A DNA stretch of 64,000 nucleotides from Aeromonas simiae (GCF_000820125.1 NZ_CDBY01000065.1:3992-67991); one strand, 5' to 3'. Counted from the first letter of the stretch, positions 43,952-52,945 are shown. Translations and numbers: made by a program. The notes: a model not told the origin generated them from the sequence alone.

Positions 43952-43967
43952 TGATGTGATCACATCA
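43952..43967. promoter_or_regulatory. Perfect 16-bp palindrome between the PilZ genes
   Basis: TGATGTGATCACATCA reads the same on both strands. It lies 34 nt downstream of the second PilZ gene and 170 nt upstream of the first. A related, imperfect inverted repeat CATCAC-TGGC-GTGATG is at 43894-43909. These look like regulator sites for the 43387 gene; the regulator is unknown. Confidence 0.4.
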
Positions 43968-44000
43968 CGGAACGTACAAAGAAAATAACAACAGGCCGCA

Positions 44001-44402
44001 CTAGAGGGTTGCGACAGATTCGTGATTATCCAGTAATAATTGTGTGAGTTCCCGAAGCAGCAGCTTTTCACAACCCAGGTTCAGCTCAACCATGCGTCGC
44101 AGATGAGTTGCGCTATTGATATCGGTATTTTGACAGTAAAAACCGAGCTTTTCCCCCTCTTGGTGGGCGAGTTCCACCGCCATTCGAATGGCGATATCAC
44201 TTTCACTGAGGCAAAAAGAGAGATACTTATCCCCCTCTTGTTGAGAGCGCTGGTATTGAGGGCAGTGAACCAAGGCTCCCTTCAATGAAATATCGATAAG
44301 TTCACAGGGCCAGCTTTCCCCATCCTGATGCAACTCGGCTGCGACGGAGTAAAAAATCCGTTGAAAACGGCGGCGTTCACGAACGTTAGGGTGTGCAGGC
44401 AT
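44001..44402 (-). CDS. PilZ domain protein (second of a pair)
   Basis: The 133-residue protein has the same layout as its neighbour: RRRFQR, ELIDISLKGALVHC and a helical tail HLRRMVELNLGCEKLLLRELTQLLLD (quoted in part). Both cyclic-di-GMP motifs are intact. The sequences differ widely outside the motifs, so the duplication is old. It lies 82 nt from rsd on the same strand. Confidence 0.88.
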   Translation of the reverse strand: MPAHPNVRERRRFQRIFYSVAAELHQDGESWPCELIDISLKGALVHCPQYQRSQQEGDKYLSFCLSESDIAIRMAVELAHQEGEKLGFYCQNTDINSATHLRRMVELNLGCEKLLLRELTQLLLDNHESVATL

Positions 44403-44484
44403 TGAGCGTTCCTGTTGCTGGCAGGTGTGTTAATACTCCATAGTACTGAAAAATGGTCTTTACGTCGTGGAAAATCTTGCGTTG

Positions 44485-44976
44485 TTAGTTTTGTGTGGTT
44501 GTTTTGTCGGATAGTCGTTCCACGATATGCAGCGCCTTGACCAACTGATCCTCTAGGCAGAAACGGGTTTCCAGGACGGGGCCGAGGCGATTGAGATCGT
44601 CGTCCAGTGTGAGCAGGTCCTCTTCCCCCGCATTGCTGTACTTATCATTGAAGCGCAGGACGACATCGGTGCAGGCGCGCAGCTTGGGATAGATGGTCTC
44701 TGCCAGCGCAAGTTGCTCGCCCTTGGCGCTCTCATAGGCGCCCATTACATGGTCGTAGATCTCGAAGTGGCTGGCCGAGATGTAGTCGACCAGATTGTTG
44801 CAAAAGTGCTGAATGCTCTCACAGCAGGGGAGTGAGCGGTGTTTGCCCCGTTGGGGGGTGAATCCCGCGAGCTGGATGTACTCGACCAGTAGTGCCTGGC
44901 GAGCATCCAGAAAGGCATCGATGGCATGGTGTTTCCCTGCGTAAACCGCCCTGGTCTGTTCCAGTTTGCTTAACAT
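44485..44976 (-). CDS. rsd: Anti-sigma 70 factor Rsd (AlgQ family)
   Basis: The 163-residue all-helical protein binds sigma-70 in stationary phase and favours alternative sigma factors such as RpoS. The family pattern ARQALLVEYIQLAG and FCNNLVDYISASHFEIYDHVM (quoted in part) are visible. Start is set at 44976 (MLSKLEQTRAVY). It is divergent from nudC and hemE, the same set as in E. coli (rsd, nudC, hemE). Confidence 0.92.
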   Translation of the reverse strand: MLSKLEQTRAVYAGKHHAIDAFLDARQALLVEYIQLAGFTPQRGKHRSLPCCESIQHFCNNLVDYISASHFEIYDHVMGAYESAKGEQLALAETIYPKLRACTDVVLRFNDKYSNAGEEDLLTLDDDLNRLGPVLETRFCLEDQLVKALHIVERLSDKTTTQN

Positions 44977-45056
44977 AGCCCCTCCGTGGTGCAAGCCTGC
45001 TTCAGGCTGGTGAAACTATAACTAAGTAAATTCCTAACAGGCGTCAATAGACGTTT

Positions 45057-45926
45057 ATGAGGATCGTCAATCTCTGCTGGCGGGAGTACCATGAAAGGCC
45101 AGGCTATTTAGGCAACAAAGGCAAGATGATCATGGGGTTGTGCGATCAAGAGGGGATTTGGTTTGTGATCGGTGGGGAGCATCGTCTATGGCTGGATGGG
45201 GAGGGGCATCTGCCGGTCGGCCCCTTAAGTCAGCTACCCCCGACGTGGCGTTCCCTGCCGTTTGAGCGTTTCGACGAGTGGCAGGGAAGGGCGTGCTTCA
45301 TGATCGATCTCGGTGAGGCCGATCCGGGCGATGGGTTTGTCTCCCTGCGCGCGCTGATGGAGGCGGGGGATGACGAAGGATTTCGCCTCGCCGGGCGGGC
45401 CTGGCAACTGCTCAACTTTCGCCGTACCCATCGCTTCTGCGGCCAGTGCGCTGCCCCCATGCAGCCCCTCGAGCGGGAGTGGGCGGTACGCTGCGCCAGC
45501 GGCCACGTTGCCTACCCGCGCATCTCCCCCTGCATCATCGTCGCGGTGCGGCGCGAAGGGAAGATCCTGCTCGGGGCGCACCTGCGCCACTATCGCCATG
45601 AAGATCCCATGTATACGGTGCTGGCCGGCTTTGCCGAGGCGGGAGAGAACCTCGAGCAGTGCGTGGCGCGCGAGGTGTTTGAGGAGAGCGGCATCCGGGT
45701 CGGCAACATCCGCTACGTGGCGAGTCAGCCATGGCCCTTCCCTCACAGCCTGATGATGGGGTTTCTGGCCGATTACGAGGGGGGAGAGCTGAAGGTTCAG
45801 GAAGATGAACTGGTGGCGGCCGGCTTCTTCGAGCCTGACGCCCTGCCCCGTTTGCCACCTCATGGCACCATAGCGCGGCGCCTGATCGAACTGACGCTGG
45901 AGGCGATCCGCCGCGGGCACGCCTGA
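45057..45926 (+). CDS. nudC: NAD+ diphosphatase / NAD-decapping enzyme NudC
   Basis: The 289-residue Nudix protein hydrolyses NADH and removes NAD caps from RNA. The Nudix box GFAEAGENLEQCVAREVFEESGI and the NAD-specific SQPWPFP motif are intact. The zinc ribbon is unusual: FCGQC supplies two cysteines, but the usual CxxC of the second half is RCASGHVAYP, with one Cys and possibly the His as ligand. Start at ATG 45057. hemE follows after an 87-nt gap, so co-transcription is possible. Confidence 0.92.
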   Translation: MRIVNLCWREYHERPGYLGNKGKMIMGLCDQEGIWFVIGGEHRLWLDGEGHLPVGPLSQLPPTWRSLPFERFDEWQGRACFMIDLGEADPGDGFVSLRALMEAGDDEGFRLAGRAWQLLNFRRTHRFCGQCAAPMQPLEREWAVRCASGHVAYPRISPCIIVAVRREGKILLGAHLRHYRHEDPMYTVLAGFAEAGENLEQCVAREVFEESGIRVGNIRYVASQPWPFPHSLMMGFLADYEGGELKVQEDELVAAGFFEPDALPRLPPHGTIARRLIELTLEAIRRGHA

Positions 45927-46013
45927 GTTTGCGTCCTCTCACACTTTGCCACCCCCGCCATCCAGTCTGGGGTGGTACAATGCACCATTTTCGATACCTG
46001 ATTGGATGTTGGA

Positions 46014-47081
46014 ATGAGCGAACTGAACAATGATCGTTACCTGCGCGCCCTGCTGCGTCAGGATGTCGACACCACCCCGGTGTGGATGATGCGCCAGGCT
46101 GGCCGTTATCTGCCGGAGTACAAGGCAACCCGCGCCCAGGCGGGGGACTTCATGTCACTGTGCCGCAATGCCGAGCTGGCCTGCGAGGTCACCTTGCAGC
46201 CCCTGCGCCGTTATCCGCTCGATGCCGCCATCCTCTTCTCCGACATTCTCACCGTGCCCGATGCGATGGGGCTCGGCCTCTACTTCGAACAGGGCGAGGG
46301 GCCGCGCTTCGAGCGTCCGCTGCGCTCGATGGCCGATGTGCAGGCTCTGCCGGTGCCAGATCCGGAAGATGAACTGGGCTATGTGATGAACGCGGTGCGC
46401 ACCATCCGCCGCGAGCTAAAAGGCCAGGTGCCGCTGATCGGCTTCTCCGGCAGCCCGTGGACGCTGGCCACCTACATGGTCGAGGGGGGCAGCTCCAAGG
46501 CCTTCACCAAGATAAAGCAGATGATGTATGCCGAGCCGGCGGCCCTGCACCTGCTGCTCGACAAGCTGGCCGACAGCGTCATCCTCTACCTCAACGCCCA
46601 GATCCGCGCCGGCGCCCAGTCGGTGATGGTGTTCGATACCTGGGGTGGGGTGCTGACCCCGCGCGACTACCTCGAGTTCTCCTTGCGCTACATGCACAAG
46701 ATTGTCGACGGTCTTATCCGCGAGCACGACGGGCGCCGGGTTCCGGTCACCCTGTTCACCAAAAATGGCGGCCAGTGGCTGGAGCAGATTGCCGCCACCG
46801 GCTGTGATGCGGTGGGGCTGGACTGGACCACCGACATCAGCGACGCCAAGCGCCGTATTGGTGACAAGGTGGCGTTGCAGGGCAACATGGACCCCTCCCT
46901 GCTTTACGCCGCTCCGGCGCGGATCCGTGAAGAGGTGGCGACCATTTTGGCCGGCTTCGGCAAGGGCAACGGCCATGTCTTCAACCTGGGCCACGGCATC
47001 CATCAGGATGTCGATCCCGAGCATGCCGGCGTCTTCGTCGATGCGGTACACGAGCTGTCTCGCCCCTATCACGGTGGCTGA
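46014..47081 (+). CDS. hemE: Uroporphyrinogen decarboxylase
   Basis: The 355-residue enzyme converts uroporphyrinogen III to coproporphyrinogen III in heme synthesis; hemA of the same pathway is at 23.4 kb. The N-terminal [14 protein letters not shown] and [25 protein letters not shown] (quoted in part) match E. coli HemE closely, and the [17 protein letters not shown] region is present. Start chosen at 46014 and not 46002 on this basis. Confidence 0.98.
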   Translation: MSELNNDRYLRALLRQDVDTTPVWMMRQAGRYLPEYKATRAQAGDFMSLCRNAELACEVTLQPLRRYPLDAAILFSDILTVPDAMGLGLYFEQGEGPRFERPLRSMADVQALPVPDPEDELGYVMNAVRTIRRELKGQVPLIGFSGSPWTLATYMVEGGSSKAFTKIKQMMYAEPAALHLLLDKLADSVILYLNAQIRAGAQSVMVFDTWGGVLTPRDYLEFSLRYMHKIVDGLIREHDGRRVPVTLFTKNGGQWLEQIAATGCDAVGLDWTTDISDAKRRIGDKVALQGNMDPSLLYAAPARIREEVATILAGFGKGNGHVFNLGHGIHQDVDPEHAGVFVDAVHELSRPYHGG

Positions 47082-47093
47082 TGACCGAGACGA

Positions 47094-47120
47094 AAGAGGG
47101 CCCACAACGGGCCCTCTTTT
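47094..47120. terminator. Bidirectional terminator after hemE
   Basis: AAGAGGGCCC and GGGCCCTCTT flank a 5-nt loop, with a short T run on the plus side and an A run on the left, so both convergent transcripts can end here. Confidence 0.85.
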
Positions 47121-47138
47121 ATTGATGGATGAACACGC

Positions 47139-47558
47139 TTAGGCGTGCGGTGCGACGGGTTGAGCCAGGTGCCAGCCCTGCTCGGTCTTGACCAGCCAGA
47201 GCGTGGCCTCCTCGCTCTTGAGATCGCCGGCCTTGAAGGCGCCATAGCGGCTCTCCAGCGCCATCATGGGAAGATCCTGATGGAACTTGCCATTGCTGTC
47301 GTAGACCAGATCGTCGTTGCTGGCGCTGCTCAGCTCGTCGAAGTCCTTGAGAAAGCGCAGGTTGTAGTGAACCTTGATGCGATACAACCCCTCCTGGGTC
47401 TCCTCTTTCTCGACCACGGTAAACTCGGCCGGTTCGACCACGCTGCTGCCCAGATCCGCCTGCAGGCGGGCCAGCACCAACTGCTTAATCTCATCCTCGC
47501 CGGGGCCTGAGCTGCACGCGCCGAGCAGCAGGGTCAGCAACAGAAACCATCTTTTCAT
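47139..47558 (-). CDS. Predicted lipoprotein, function unknown
   Basis: The 139-residue protein begins MKRWFLLLTLLLGACSSG, a lipoprotein signal with Cys15. The remaining 120 residues are soluble, with the patterns VEPAEFTVVEKEETQEGLYRIKVHYNLRF and EEATLWLVKTEQGWHL (first quoted in part) that suggest a small alpha-beta, NTF2-like or similar fold; I do not recognise a named family. It follows dsbD on the same strand after 74 nt. Confidence 0.78.
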   Translation of the reverse strand: MKRWFLLLTLLLGACSSGPGEDEIKQLVLARLQADLGSSVVEPAEFTVVEKEETQEGLYRIKVHYNLRFLKDFDELSSASNDDLVYDSNGKFHQDLPMMALESRYGAFKAGDLKSEEATLWLVKTEQGWHLAQPVAPHA

Positions 47559-47632
47559 GAAAACTCCGAAACAGGGCGCGAAACGTCGGGGGGCCGATTG
47601 TGCCACGCCCGCGGGGCAGGGGAAACCGGGAG

Positions 47633-49384
47633 TCACTGACCGATGACCCGATCGAGCCGCTCGGCAAATGGCTGTGGCCCCATAAAGCCGGTGATGCGGC
47701 TGCCCTTCACTTCGTTGCCGGCCCGATCAAACAGGATCAGGGTGGGCAGGCCGAGCACCTTGAGGTCGTTGAGCAAGGTCACGTCATCATCGTCGTTGGC
47801 GGTGACGTCGGCTTGCAGCAGCACCATGTCGGCAAAGCGGCGGCGCACCGCGGGATCGCTGAAGGTTTTGTGCTCGAACTCCTTACAGGCCACGCACCAG
47901 TCGGCATAAAGATCGAGCAGCATCGGCTTGCCATGGGCCTCCTTGAGGCGGGCCTCCAGGTCGGCGTGGGTCTTGATCCGCACAAACTGCGGCGCTTCAG
48001 GTTGGGCCTGCGCCGTTACCGGTGCCGCGCGCCAGCTGTCATAGGCCAACAACAGGGCCCCCATCATGGCCAGCAGCAGCACGAAGCCGCGCACGTTGCG
48101 CCACACGCTGGCCGCTGCCTGCTGATTGTGGTGATAGAGGTAGCCGCACAGCAGCAGGGCCCAGCCAATCCAGGCCAGCGTGCTCACTTGATCCCCCCAC
48201 AGGCGAGAGAGCAGCAGCAGGGGCACCGCCAGCAGGGCGAAGCCGAACAGCTGCTTGACCCTATCCATCCAGGCGCCGGCCTTGGGGAGCAGGCGTCCGC
48301 CCGAGGTGCCAAGCAGCAGCAGCGGCAGTCCCATCCCCAGTGAAAGGGCATAGAGCGCCGCCGCGCCGAGCAGCATATCGCCGCTCTGGGCCACGTAGAG
48401 CAGGGCGCCAGAGAGTGGCGCCGTGGTGCAGGGGGAGCAGACCAGGCCGGAGATGGCCCCCATCAGGGTGACGCCGATGAGGCTGCCCCCTTGCTGGCGG
48501 TTAGAGAGCTGGGCCAGCCGGGTTTGCAGGGCGGAGGGGAGTTGCAGGGTATAGAGCCCGAACATGGAGAGGGCCAGCAGCACGAACAGCAGCGACAGGG
48601 TGATGAGCACCACGGGCGCCTGCAAGGCGGCCTGAAATTGCAGCCCCGCCGAGGCGACCACCAGTCCGAGCAGGGTATAGGTGACGGCCATCCCCTGCAC
48701 ATAGGCCAGCGAGAGGGCAAAGGCGCGGCCGGTAGAGAGGCGCGTCCCGCTCCCGGCGATGATGCCGGTCAGGATCGGGTACATGGGAAACATGCAGGGG
48801 GTCAGTGCCAGCCCCAGCCCCAGAGCGAAGAAGGCGGCCACGCTCAGCCACAGCCCCTGATGGCTGAGCTTATCGGCAAGTTGCTCCTGCTCGCTGGTCA
48901 GCGGCCGTGGGTCGTCGCTCAAGGGGGCCGCTTCGGCGGCCGCCACCGGGGTGATGGTGATGAGGCGCCCGGTGGGTGGATAGCAGAGTCCCTCGGTGCA
49001 GCCCTGATAGGAGAGGCGCAGTTGTCCCCCCTGGGCGGCATCGGTCAGGGTGACCGGAATGCTCACCTCTTGGTAATAGACCTGGCTCTTGCCGAAGAAG
49101 TCATCCTCGTGCGGCGTCCCTGCGGGCAGGGCGGGGGGCGCTATGGTCACCCCTTCTCCCTGGAAGGCAAAGCGGTGGCGATAGAGGTAGTAGTCGTCGG
49201 CGATGGTGAGGGTCAGGGTGAGCTGGTTCCCTTCCTGATGGCTGTCGAGGCGAAATGCCTCGTCCACCTTGAGAAAGCGTGGCGCCTGTGAAATGCCGAG
49301 GGCGCCCAGCAGATCATTGCCGCTGGCCTGTGACAAAAACGGGGTGATCATGAGGGTGAGCAGCAGCAACAGCGGGCGGATCAT
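47633..49384 (-). CDS. dsbD: Thiol:disulfide interchange protein DsbD
   Basis: The 583-residue protein passes electrons from cytoplasmic thioredoxin to the periplasm. Domain order: signal peptide (1-20), N-terminal immunoglobulin-like domain with CTEGLCYPP, eight-helix membrane domain with cysteines in TPCMFPMYPI and VCSPCTTAP, and a C-terminal thioredoxin-like domain with WCVACKEFE. All six redox cysteines appear present. It overlaps the cutA stop by 4 nt, the same order as E. coli. Confidence 0.96.
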   Translation of the reverse strand: MIRPLLLLLTLMITPFLSQASGNDLLGALGISQAPRFLKVDEAFRLDSHQEGNQLTLTLTIADDYYLYRHRFAFQGEGVTIAPPALPAGTPHEDDFFGKSQVYYQEVSIPVTLTDAAQGGQLRLSYQGCTEGLCYPPTGRLITITPVAAAEAAPLSDDPRPLTSEQEQLADKLSHQGLWLSVAAFFALGLGLALTPCMFPMYPILTGIIAGSGTRLSTGRAFALSLAYVQGMAVTYTLLGLVVASAGLQFQAALQAPVVLITLSLLFVLLALSMFGLYTLQLPSALQTRLAQLSNRQQGGSLIGVTLMGAISGLVCSPCTTAPLSGALLYVAQSGDMLLGAAALYALSLGMGLPLLLLGTSGGRLLPKAGAWMDRVKQLFGFALLAVPLLLLSRLWGDQVSTLAWIGWALLLCGYLYHHNQQAAASVWRNVRGFVLLLAMMGALLLAYDSWRAAPVTAQAQPEAPQFVRIKTHADLEARLKEAHGKPMLLDLYADWCVACKEFEHKTFSDPAVRRRFADMVLLQADVTANDDDDVTLLNDLKVLGLPTLILFDRAGNEVKGSRITGFMGPQPFAERLDRVIGQ

Positions 49385-49698
49385 CGGGTCTCCTCGTCAA
49401 TCCAGGCGAGATAGGGGGCGTGGCCGCCGTTGACCGGCAGCACCAGGATCTCCGGTACCTGATAGGGGTGGTGGGCCAGGATGCAGGCCTCGATGGCCGT
49501 GGCGTGGCGGGCCGCACTCTTGATGACTAACTGGGTCTCGGTCGCGCGCTCCACCTTGCCTTCCCAGCGGTAGACCGAGGTGATGCCGGGCAACTGGTTG
49601 ATGCAGGCGGCGAGGCGCGCCTCCAGCAGGGCATGGCAGAGCCGGTCGGCACTCTCTTGGTCGGGACAGGTGCAGAGCACCACAATGGCGTCGGTCAT
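49381..49698 (-). CDS. cutA: Divalent-cation tolerance protein CutA
   Basis: The 105-residue trimeric protein shows the family patterns VLCTCPDQESADRL, RLAACINQLPGITSVYRWEGKV (quoted in part) and ILVLPVNGGHAPYLAWI. Linked to copper tolerance in E. coli; exact role uncertain. The ATGA overlap with dsbD suggests coupled translation. Confidence 0.95.
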   Translation of the reverse strand: MTDAIVVLCTCPDQESADRLCHALLEARLAACINQLPGITSVYRWEGKVERATETQLVIKSAARHATAIEACILAHHPYQVPEILVLPVNGGHAPYLAWIDEETR

Positions 49699-49858
49699 CG
49701 GTGGATCCGGTCAGCAAATCGAAGCCCAATACTATACCCCCAGTGCGCGAAAATGACAGTCGCCGGGCAGGTTGTAAAAGGGGCATCGTCAGGATGGACG
49801 AGGTGCGCGAGGCAGGGCAAAATCAAGCCTCTTTCCCCATGATCCGGATTGCTTGAGT

Positions 49859-50191
49859 ATGCCAATGACCCAACCCACCGAGCAGCTACAGAACCGCAGG
49901 GCGCATCTGCTGCGCGAAGCAGAGCGTCGCATGCTGGTTCAGCTGCACGGTCTGATGCGCAGCACTGCCGATGAGATCAACGCCGAGCTGGAAAAAGAGG
50001 AGCTGTGCGGTGAGCCGGTGACGGTAGAGCAGCTGCGCGAGGTGATCCAGAGCCACCTGTTCGAGCGGGTACACAAGGGCGATCTGCAACTGGCGCGCTC
50101 CCTGCTTGAGCACTACCAGCAGAGCCTCGATAGCCCGCCGCTGCCGGATGAAGAGGTCGCGCCGTTGCCGCGCGACGCGCAGGGCTCGTGA
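49859..50191 (+). CDS. Hypothetical protein, about 110 residues
   Basis: I do not recognise the family. The protein is predicted to be mainly helical and charged (RRAHLLREAERRMLVQLHGLMRSTADEINAELEKEEL, quoted in part), without signal or membrane segments. The start is uncertain: TTG 49853, ATG 49859 and ATG 49865 are all in frame and none has a clear ribosome binding site. It is flanked by cutA (divergent) and a convergent efflux gene, and its codon use resembles the core genes. Confidence 0.65.
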   Translation: MPMTQPTEQLQNRRAHLLREAERRMLVQLHGLMRSTADEINAELEKEELCGEPVTVEQLREVIQSHLFERVHKGDLQLARSLLEHYQQSLDSPPLPDEEVAPLPRDAQGS

Positions 50192-50245
50192 ACCGGGCTT
50201 GAGTGTGCAGATGGCGGCCATGGTCCGCCATCTTCATTTATCGGG

Positions 50246-50671
50246 TCAGCGCAGGGCCAGCGCCGGGACGGGGAAGACCTTGTCGTAGGCCAGGTTGTAG
50301 ACGAAGGCGTAGACCAGGTAGAAGAAGACAAACCCCAGATCCAGCAGCAGCGCCTGCCACAGGCTGATGGAGAGCCACCATGCCACCAGTGGCAGGGCGA
50401 CGAGCAACAACCCCCCTTCGAAGCCGATGGCGTGCCACACCCGCTCGCCCCAGGTTTTGTCGAGCCGGCCGAGGTAGCGCAGCATCAGCTTGTCGACCAG
50501 CAGGTTGTAGACGTAGTTCCAGAGCGTGGCGATGGTGGCGAGCATGATGGACATGGCGCCCATGTGGGAGAGCGTCATCCCCAAGAGCCAGCTCGCGATG
50601 AGGGAGGTGATCACCACGCCAATCAGCTCGAAGCAGAGGGCGTGACGCAGGCGATCGGCGCCGGTTCTCAT
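50246..50671 (-). CDS. PACE-family multidrug/biocide efflux transporter
   Basis: The 141-residue membrane protein has four hydrophobic helices arranged as two tandem bacterial transmembrane pair domains. The conserved patterns RLRHALCFELIGV, ATLWNYVYNLLVDKL, RVWHAIGFEGGLLL and LVYAFVYNLAYDKVFP are the PACE signature. PACE proteins such as AceI export chlorhexidine and diamines. The adjacent, divergent LysR gene at 50764 is a likely regulator, as AceR is for AceI. Confidence 0.9.
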   Translation of the reverse strand: MRTGADRLRHALCFELIGVVITSLIASWLLGMTLSHMGAMSIMLATIATLWNYVYNLLVDKLMLRYLGRLDKTWGERVWHAIGFEGGLLLVALPLVAWWLSISLWQALLLDLGFVFFYLVYAFVYNLAYDKVFPVPALALR

Positions 50672-50735
50672 GACAGATTCCTCTTTATGTGGTGCAAGGT
50701 TGCGTAGAATCTATCAACACTTCACTATGGAACTA

Positions 50736-50755
50736 AGTTAGATACTATCTGTTAA
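50736..50755. promoter_or_regulatory. Inverted repeat in the PACE/LysR intergenic region
   Basis: A nearly symmetric element centred on C50745 (AGATA-C-TATCT at 50740-50750, extending as TTAGATA/TATCTGTTAA) lies in the 92-nt gap and just before the LysR start. It is a candidate LysR-type binding site. Confidence 0.45.
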
Positions 50756-50763
50756 GGCGATAG

Positions 50764-51666
50764 ATGAACCTTACCCTGGAGCAGCTGCGCACTCTGCGGG
50801 CCGCCGCCGAGAGCGGCTCTTTCTCCGCGGCGGCGCGGCGTCTTGGCAAGGCCCAGTCGGTGGTGAGCACCACCATTGCCAACCTCGAGATCGATCTCGG
50901 CCTTGTCTTGTTTGATCGCAGCAAGCGTCTGCCCACCCTGACCCCGGCCGGGGCGCGCATCCTGGCCGAGGCGCAGCAGGTGCTGGAGCTGTGTGCCCAC
51001 CTCGAGGCGATGGCGGGTGAACTGGCGGCCGGCATCGAGCCGCGCCTGACCCTGGCCATTGACGATGACTCCCAGCTCCCCTGGCTCGGTGCCCTGCTGG
51101 AGGCCTTTGCCGAGCGCTATCCTGCGGTGGAGCTCGAGCTGCTGTTCCCGCTGCTCGAGGATCTCACCGACATGCTGCTTGCCGGGCGCGCCCAGCTTGG
51201 CGTCAGCTATCAACAGCTGCACCCCAGCCCGGAGATCGCCTTTCACTCTCTTGGCAATGTGACCATGCCGGTGATCGTGGCGCCGGATCACCCGTTGGCG
51301 CGCAAGGCCAGCCTCACCCGCGCCGATCTGCAAGGGGCCCGCCAGCTGATGGTGACCGGCCGACGTGAAGGGGCGGAGCGCCAGCGCTTTCGGCTCGGCT
51401 CGCAGGTGTGGTGGATTGAGGGGGACTTAGGGGTGCTTGAGATGGTGAAGCGGGGATTGGGGTGGGCCTCGGTGCCTGAGTTTTTGCTGCGCGATGCCCT
51501 GGCGCGCGGCGAGGTGGTGCGCCTGAGCGCTGATTTCATGGCGGATCCCACGCTCGGGCTTGAACTGTTGTGGCACCGCGCCCGCCCGCTTGGGCAGGCG
51601 GGACGCTGGCTGAAACAGGCCCTCCTGGCGCGCCAGGAGGGGCCACATCAGTCGATCAACGGGTAG
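50764..51666 (+). CDS. LysR-family transcriptional regulator
   Basis: The 300-residue protein has an N-terminal winged HTH (about 1-60: MNLTLEQLRTLRAAAESGSFSAAARRLGKAQSVVSTTIANLE, quoted in part) and a periplasmic-binding-like effector domain (about 90-295). It is divergent from the PACE efflux gene and is the probable regulator of it. The 3' end overlaps the 3' end of ygfZ by 19 nt, convergently. Confidence 0.9.
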   Translation: MNLTLEQLRTLRAAAESGSFSAAARRLGKAQSVVSTTIANLEIDLGLVLFDRSKRLPTLTPAGARILAEAQQVLELCAHLEAMAGELAAGIEPRLTLAIDDDSQLPWLGALLEAFAERYPAVELELLFPLLEDLTDMLLAGRAQLGVSYQQLHPSPEIAFHSLGNVTMPVIVAPDHPLARKASLTRADLQGARQLMVTGRREGAERQRFRLGSQVWWIEGDLGVLEMVKRGLGWASVPEFLLRDALARGEVVRLSADFMADPTLGLELLWHRARPLGQAGRWLKQALLARQEGPHQSING

Positions 51667-52559
51667 GGGAGGGGGCGCAGGCACAGGGCTGAGGCTTCGT
51701 CATCCTTGAGACGAAAGGCGGCGTCGGCCTCGGTATCCTTGGGCAGTACGGCGCTCACCAGCAGCGACTCGCCCTGCTGCCAGACGTTCAGCACTACGCC
51801 GCTGCGGCGCCAGTTCTCGCCAAGTTGGATCTCTAAGGGGGCGCCGGCCTCGACCGCGCCGCTCGCCGTGCCCTCGAGCAGGAACAGGGCGCGGTTGTTG
51901 GCGCCGCGGTACTTGGCGCGCGCCACCGTCTCCTGACCCATGTAGCAGCCTTTGCTGAAGCTGATACCGCCAAGGGCTTGCAGGTTGACCATCTGGGGAA
52001 TGTACTCCCCCTGATGCGCCGCCTCGATGTGGGGCAGGCCGGCGAGGATCTCAAAGCCAAGCCAGTCGGTCTCGCCCCCCTCGGGCAGGGTCATCGCCGG
52101 CAGGGCATCGCTGGCCAGCAGCCAGCGGTCGGCCTCGAGACGTACCGCCATACCGCCGGGGATGAGACCGGTGTCGGCCAGACCAAACTGCCCGGCCACC
52201 CACCCGTCACTGCCCGCCCCGGCCAGCCCACACAGGGTATGGGGGGCCTCGGTGAGCTCCACCTTGGAGAAGACGGCGAATTTCTTCAGCTCCGGCAGCT
52301 GGCGCGCCAGCGCCGAGCGGCGCAGCAGCAGCAGCAGGCTCTCTTCCAGTACCAGCAGGCGAAAATCGCTCCACAGCTTGCCCTTAGGATCGCAGTGGCC
52401 GCCGAGGGTCTGGCTGCCGGCGTTCAGCGTCGCCACGTTACAGGTGACCTGGCCTTGCAGGAACTTGACCCGCTCTGCCCCGGCAAGTTGGATAGCGGCG
52501 AAGCCGGGCAGGGGATAGAGGGTGGGTTGTGCTGGAAAAACAGGCAGTTGGCGACTCAT
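51648..52559 (-). CDS. ygfZ: tRNA-modifying / Fe-S cluster protein YgfZ
   Basis: The 303-residue folate-dependent protein helps assemble or repair some Fe-S enzymes such as MiaB. The signature KGCYMGQE (E. coli KGCYTGQE) holds the conserved Cys; folate-fold segments such as FLQGQVTCNV and GHCDPKGKLWSDFRLL are visible. I start at 52559 (MSRQLPVF), not the in-frame 52580. It is divergent from sdhE, as in E. coli. Confidence 0.94.
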   Translation of the reverse strand: MSRQLPVFPAQPTLYPLPGFAAIQLAGAERVKFLQGQVTCNVATLNAGSQTLGGHCDPKGKLWSDFRLLVLEESLLLLLRRSALARQLPELKKFAVFSKVELTEAPHTLCGLAGAGSDGWVAGQFGLADTGLIPGGMAVRLEADRWLLASDALPAMTLPEGGETDWLGFEILAGLPHIEAAHQGEYIPQMVNLQALGGISFSKGCYMGQETVARAKYRGANNRALFLLEGTASGAVEAGAPLEIQLGENWRRSGVVLNVWQQGESLLVSAVLPKDTEADAAFRLKDDEASALCLRPLPYPLID

Positions 52560-52675
52560 GATGCAGTGTCCGACAGGCATGAAGATGTGACCGCCATGGT
52601 AAAGATGGAAGGAAAATTTGTCAGCCGGAAAATCCGGCTGGTACCATCCCCAGGTATTTACTTGGAGTAATGTCG

Positions 52676-52945
52676 ATGTTGACCCCTGCCGAGAAATCCC
52701 GTCTCAAGTGGGCCTGCCGTCGCGGCATGCTGGAGCTGGACGTGATCGTGATGCCGTTTTTCGAACACGAATTTGACTCCCTCACCCCCGAGCAGCAGCA
52801 GACCTTTGTGCGCCTGCTCGAGAGCGACGACCCGGATCTGTTTAAATGGTTCATGGGCCACGGTGTGCCCTCTGATCCTGACTTTGCCACCCTGGTGCCC
52901 TTCATCTTGCAGCGCAACCAGGCCCGCCACGACGCCAAGCTGTGA
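52676..52945 (+). CDS. sdhE: FAD assembly factor SdhE
   Basis: The 89-residue protein flavinylates succinate dehydrogenase and fumarate reductase. It matches E. coli SdhE (RRGMLELDVIVMPFFEHEFDSL, quoted in part; and ESDDPDLFKWFMGHG), including the RGxxE motif. I prefer the ATG at 52676 because GGAG (52664-52667) is 8 nt upstream, while the ATG at 52670 would leave only 2 nt. Its end overlaps the ygfX start. Confidence 0.96.
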   Translation: MLTPAEKSRLKWACRRGMLELDVIVMPFFEHEFDSLTPEQQQTFVRLLESDDPDLFKWFMGHGVPSDPDFATLVPFILQRNQARHDAKL

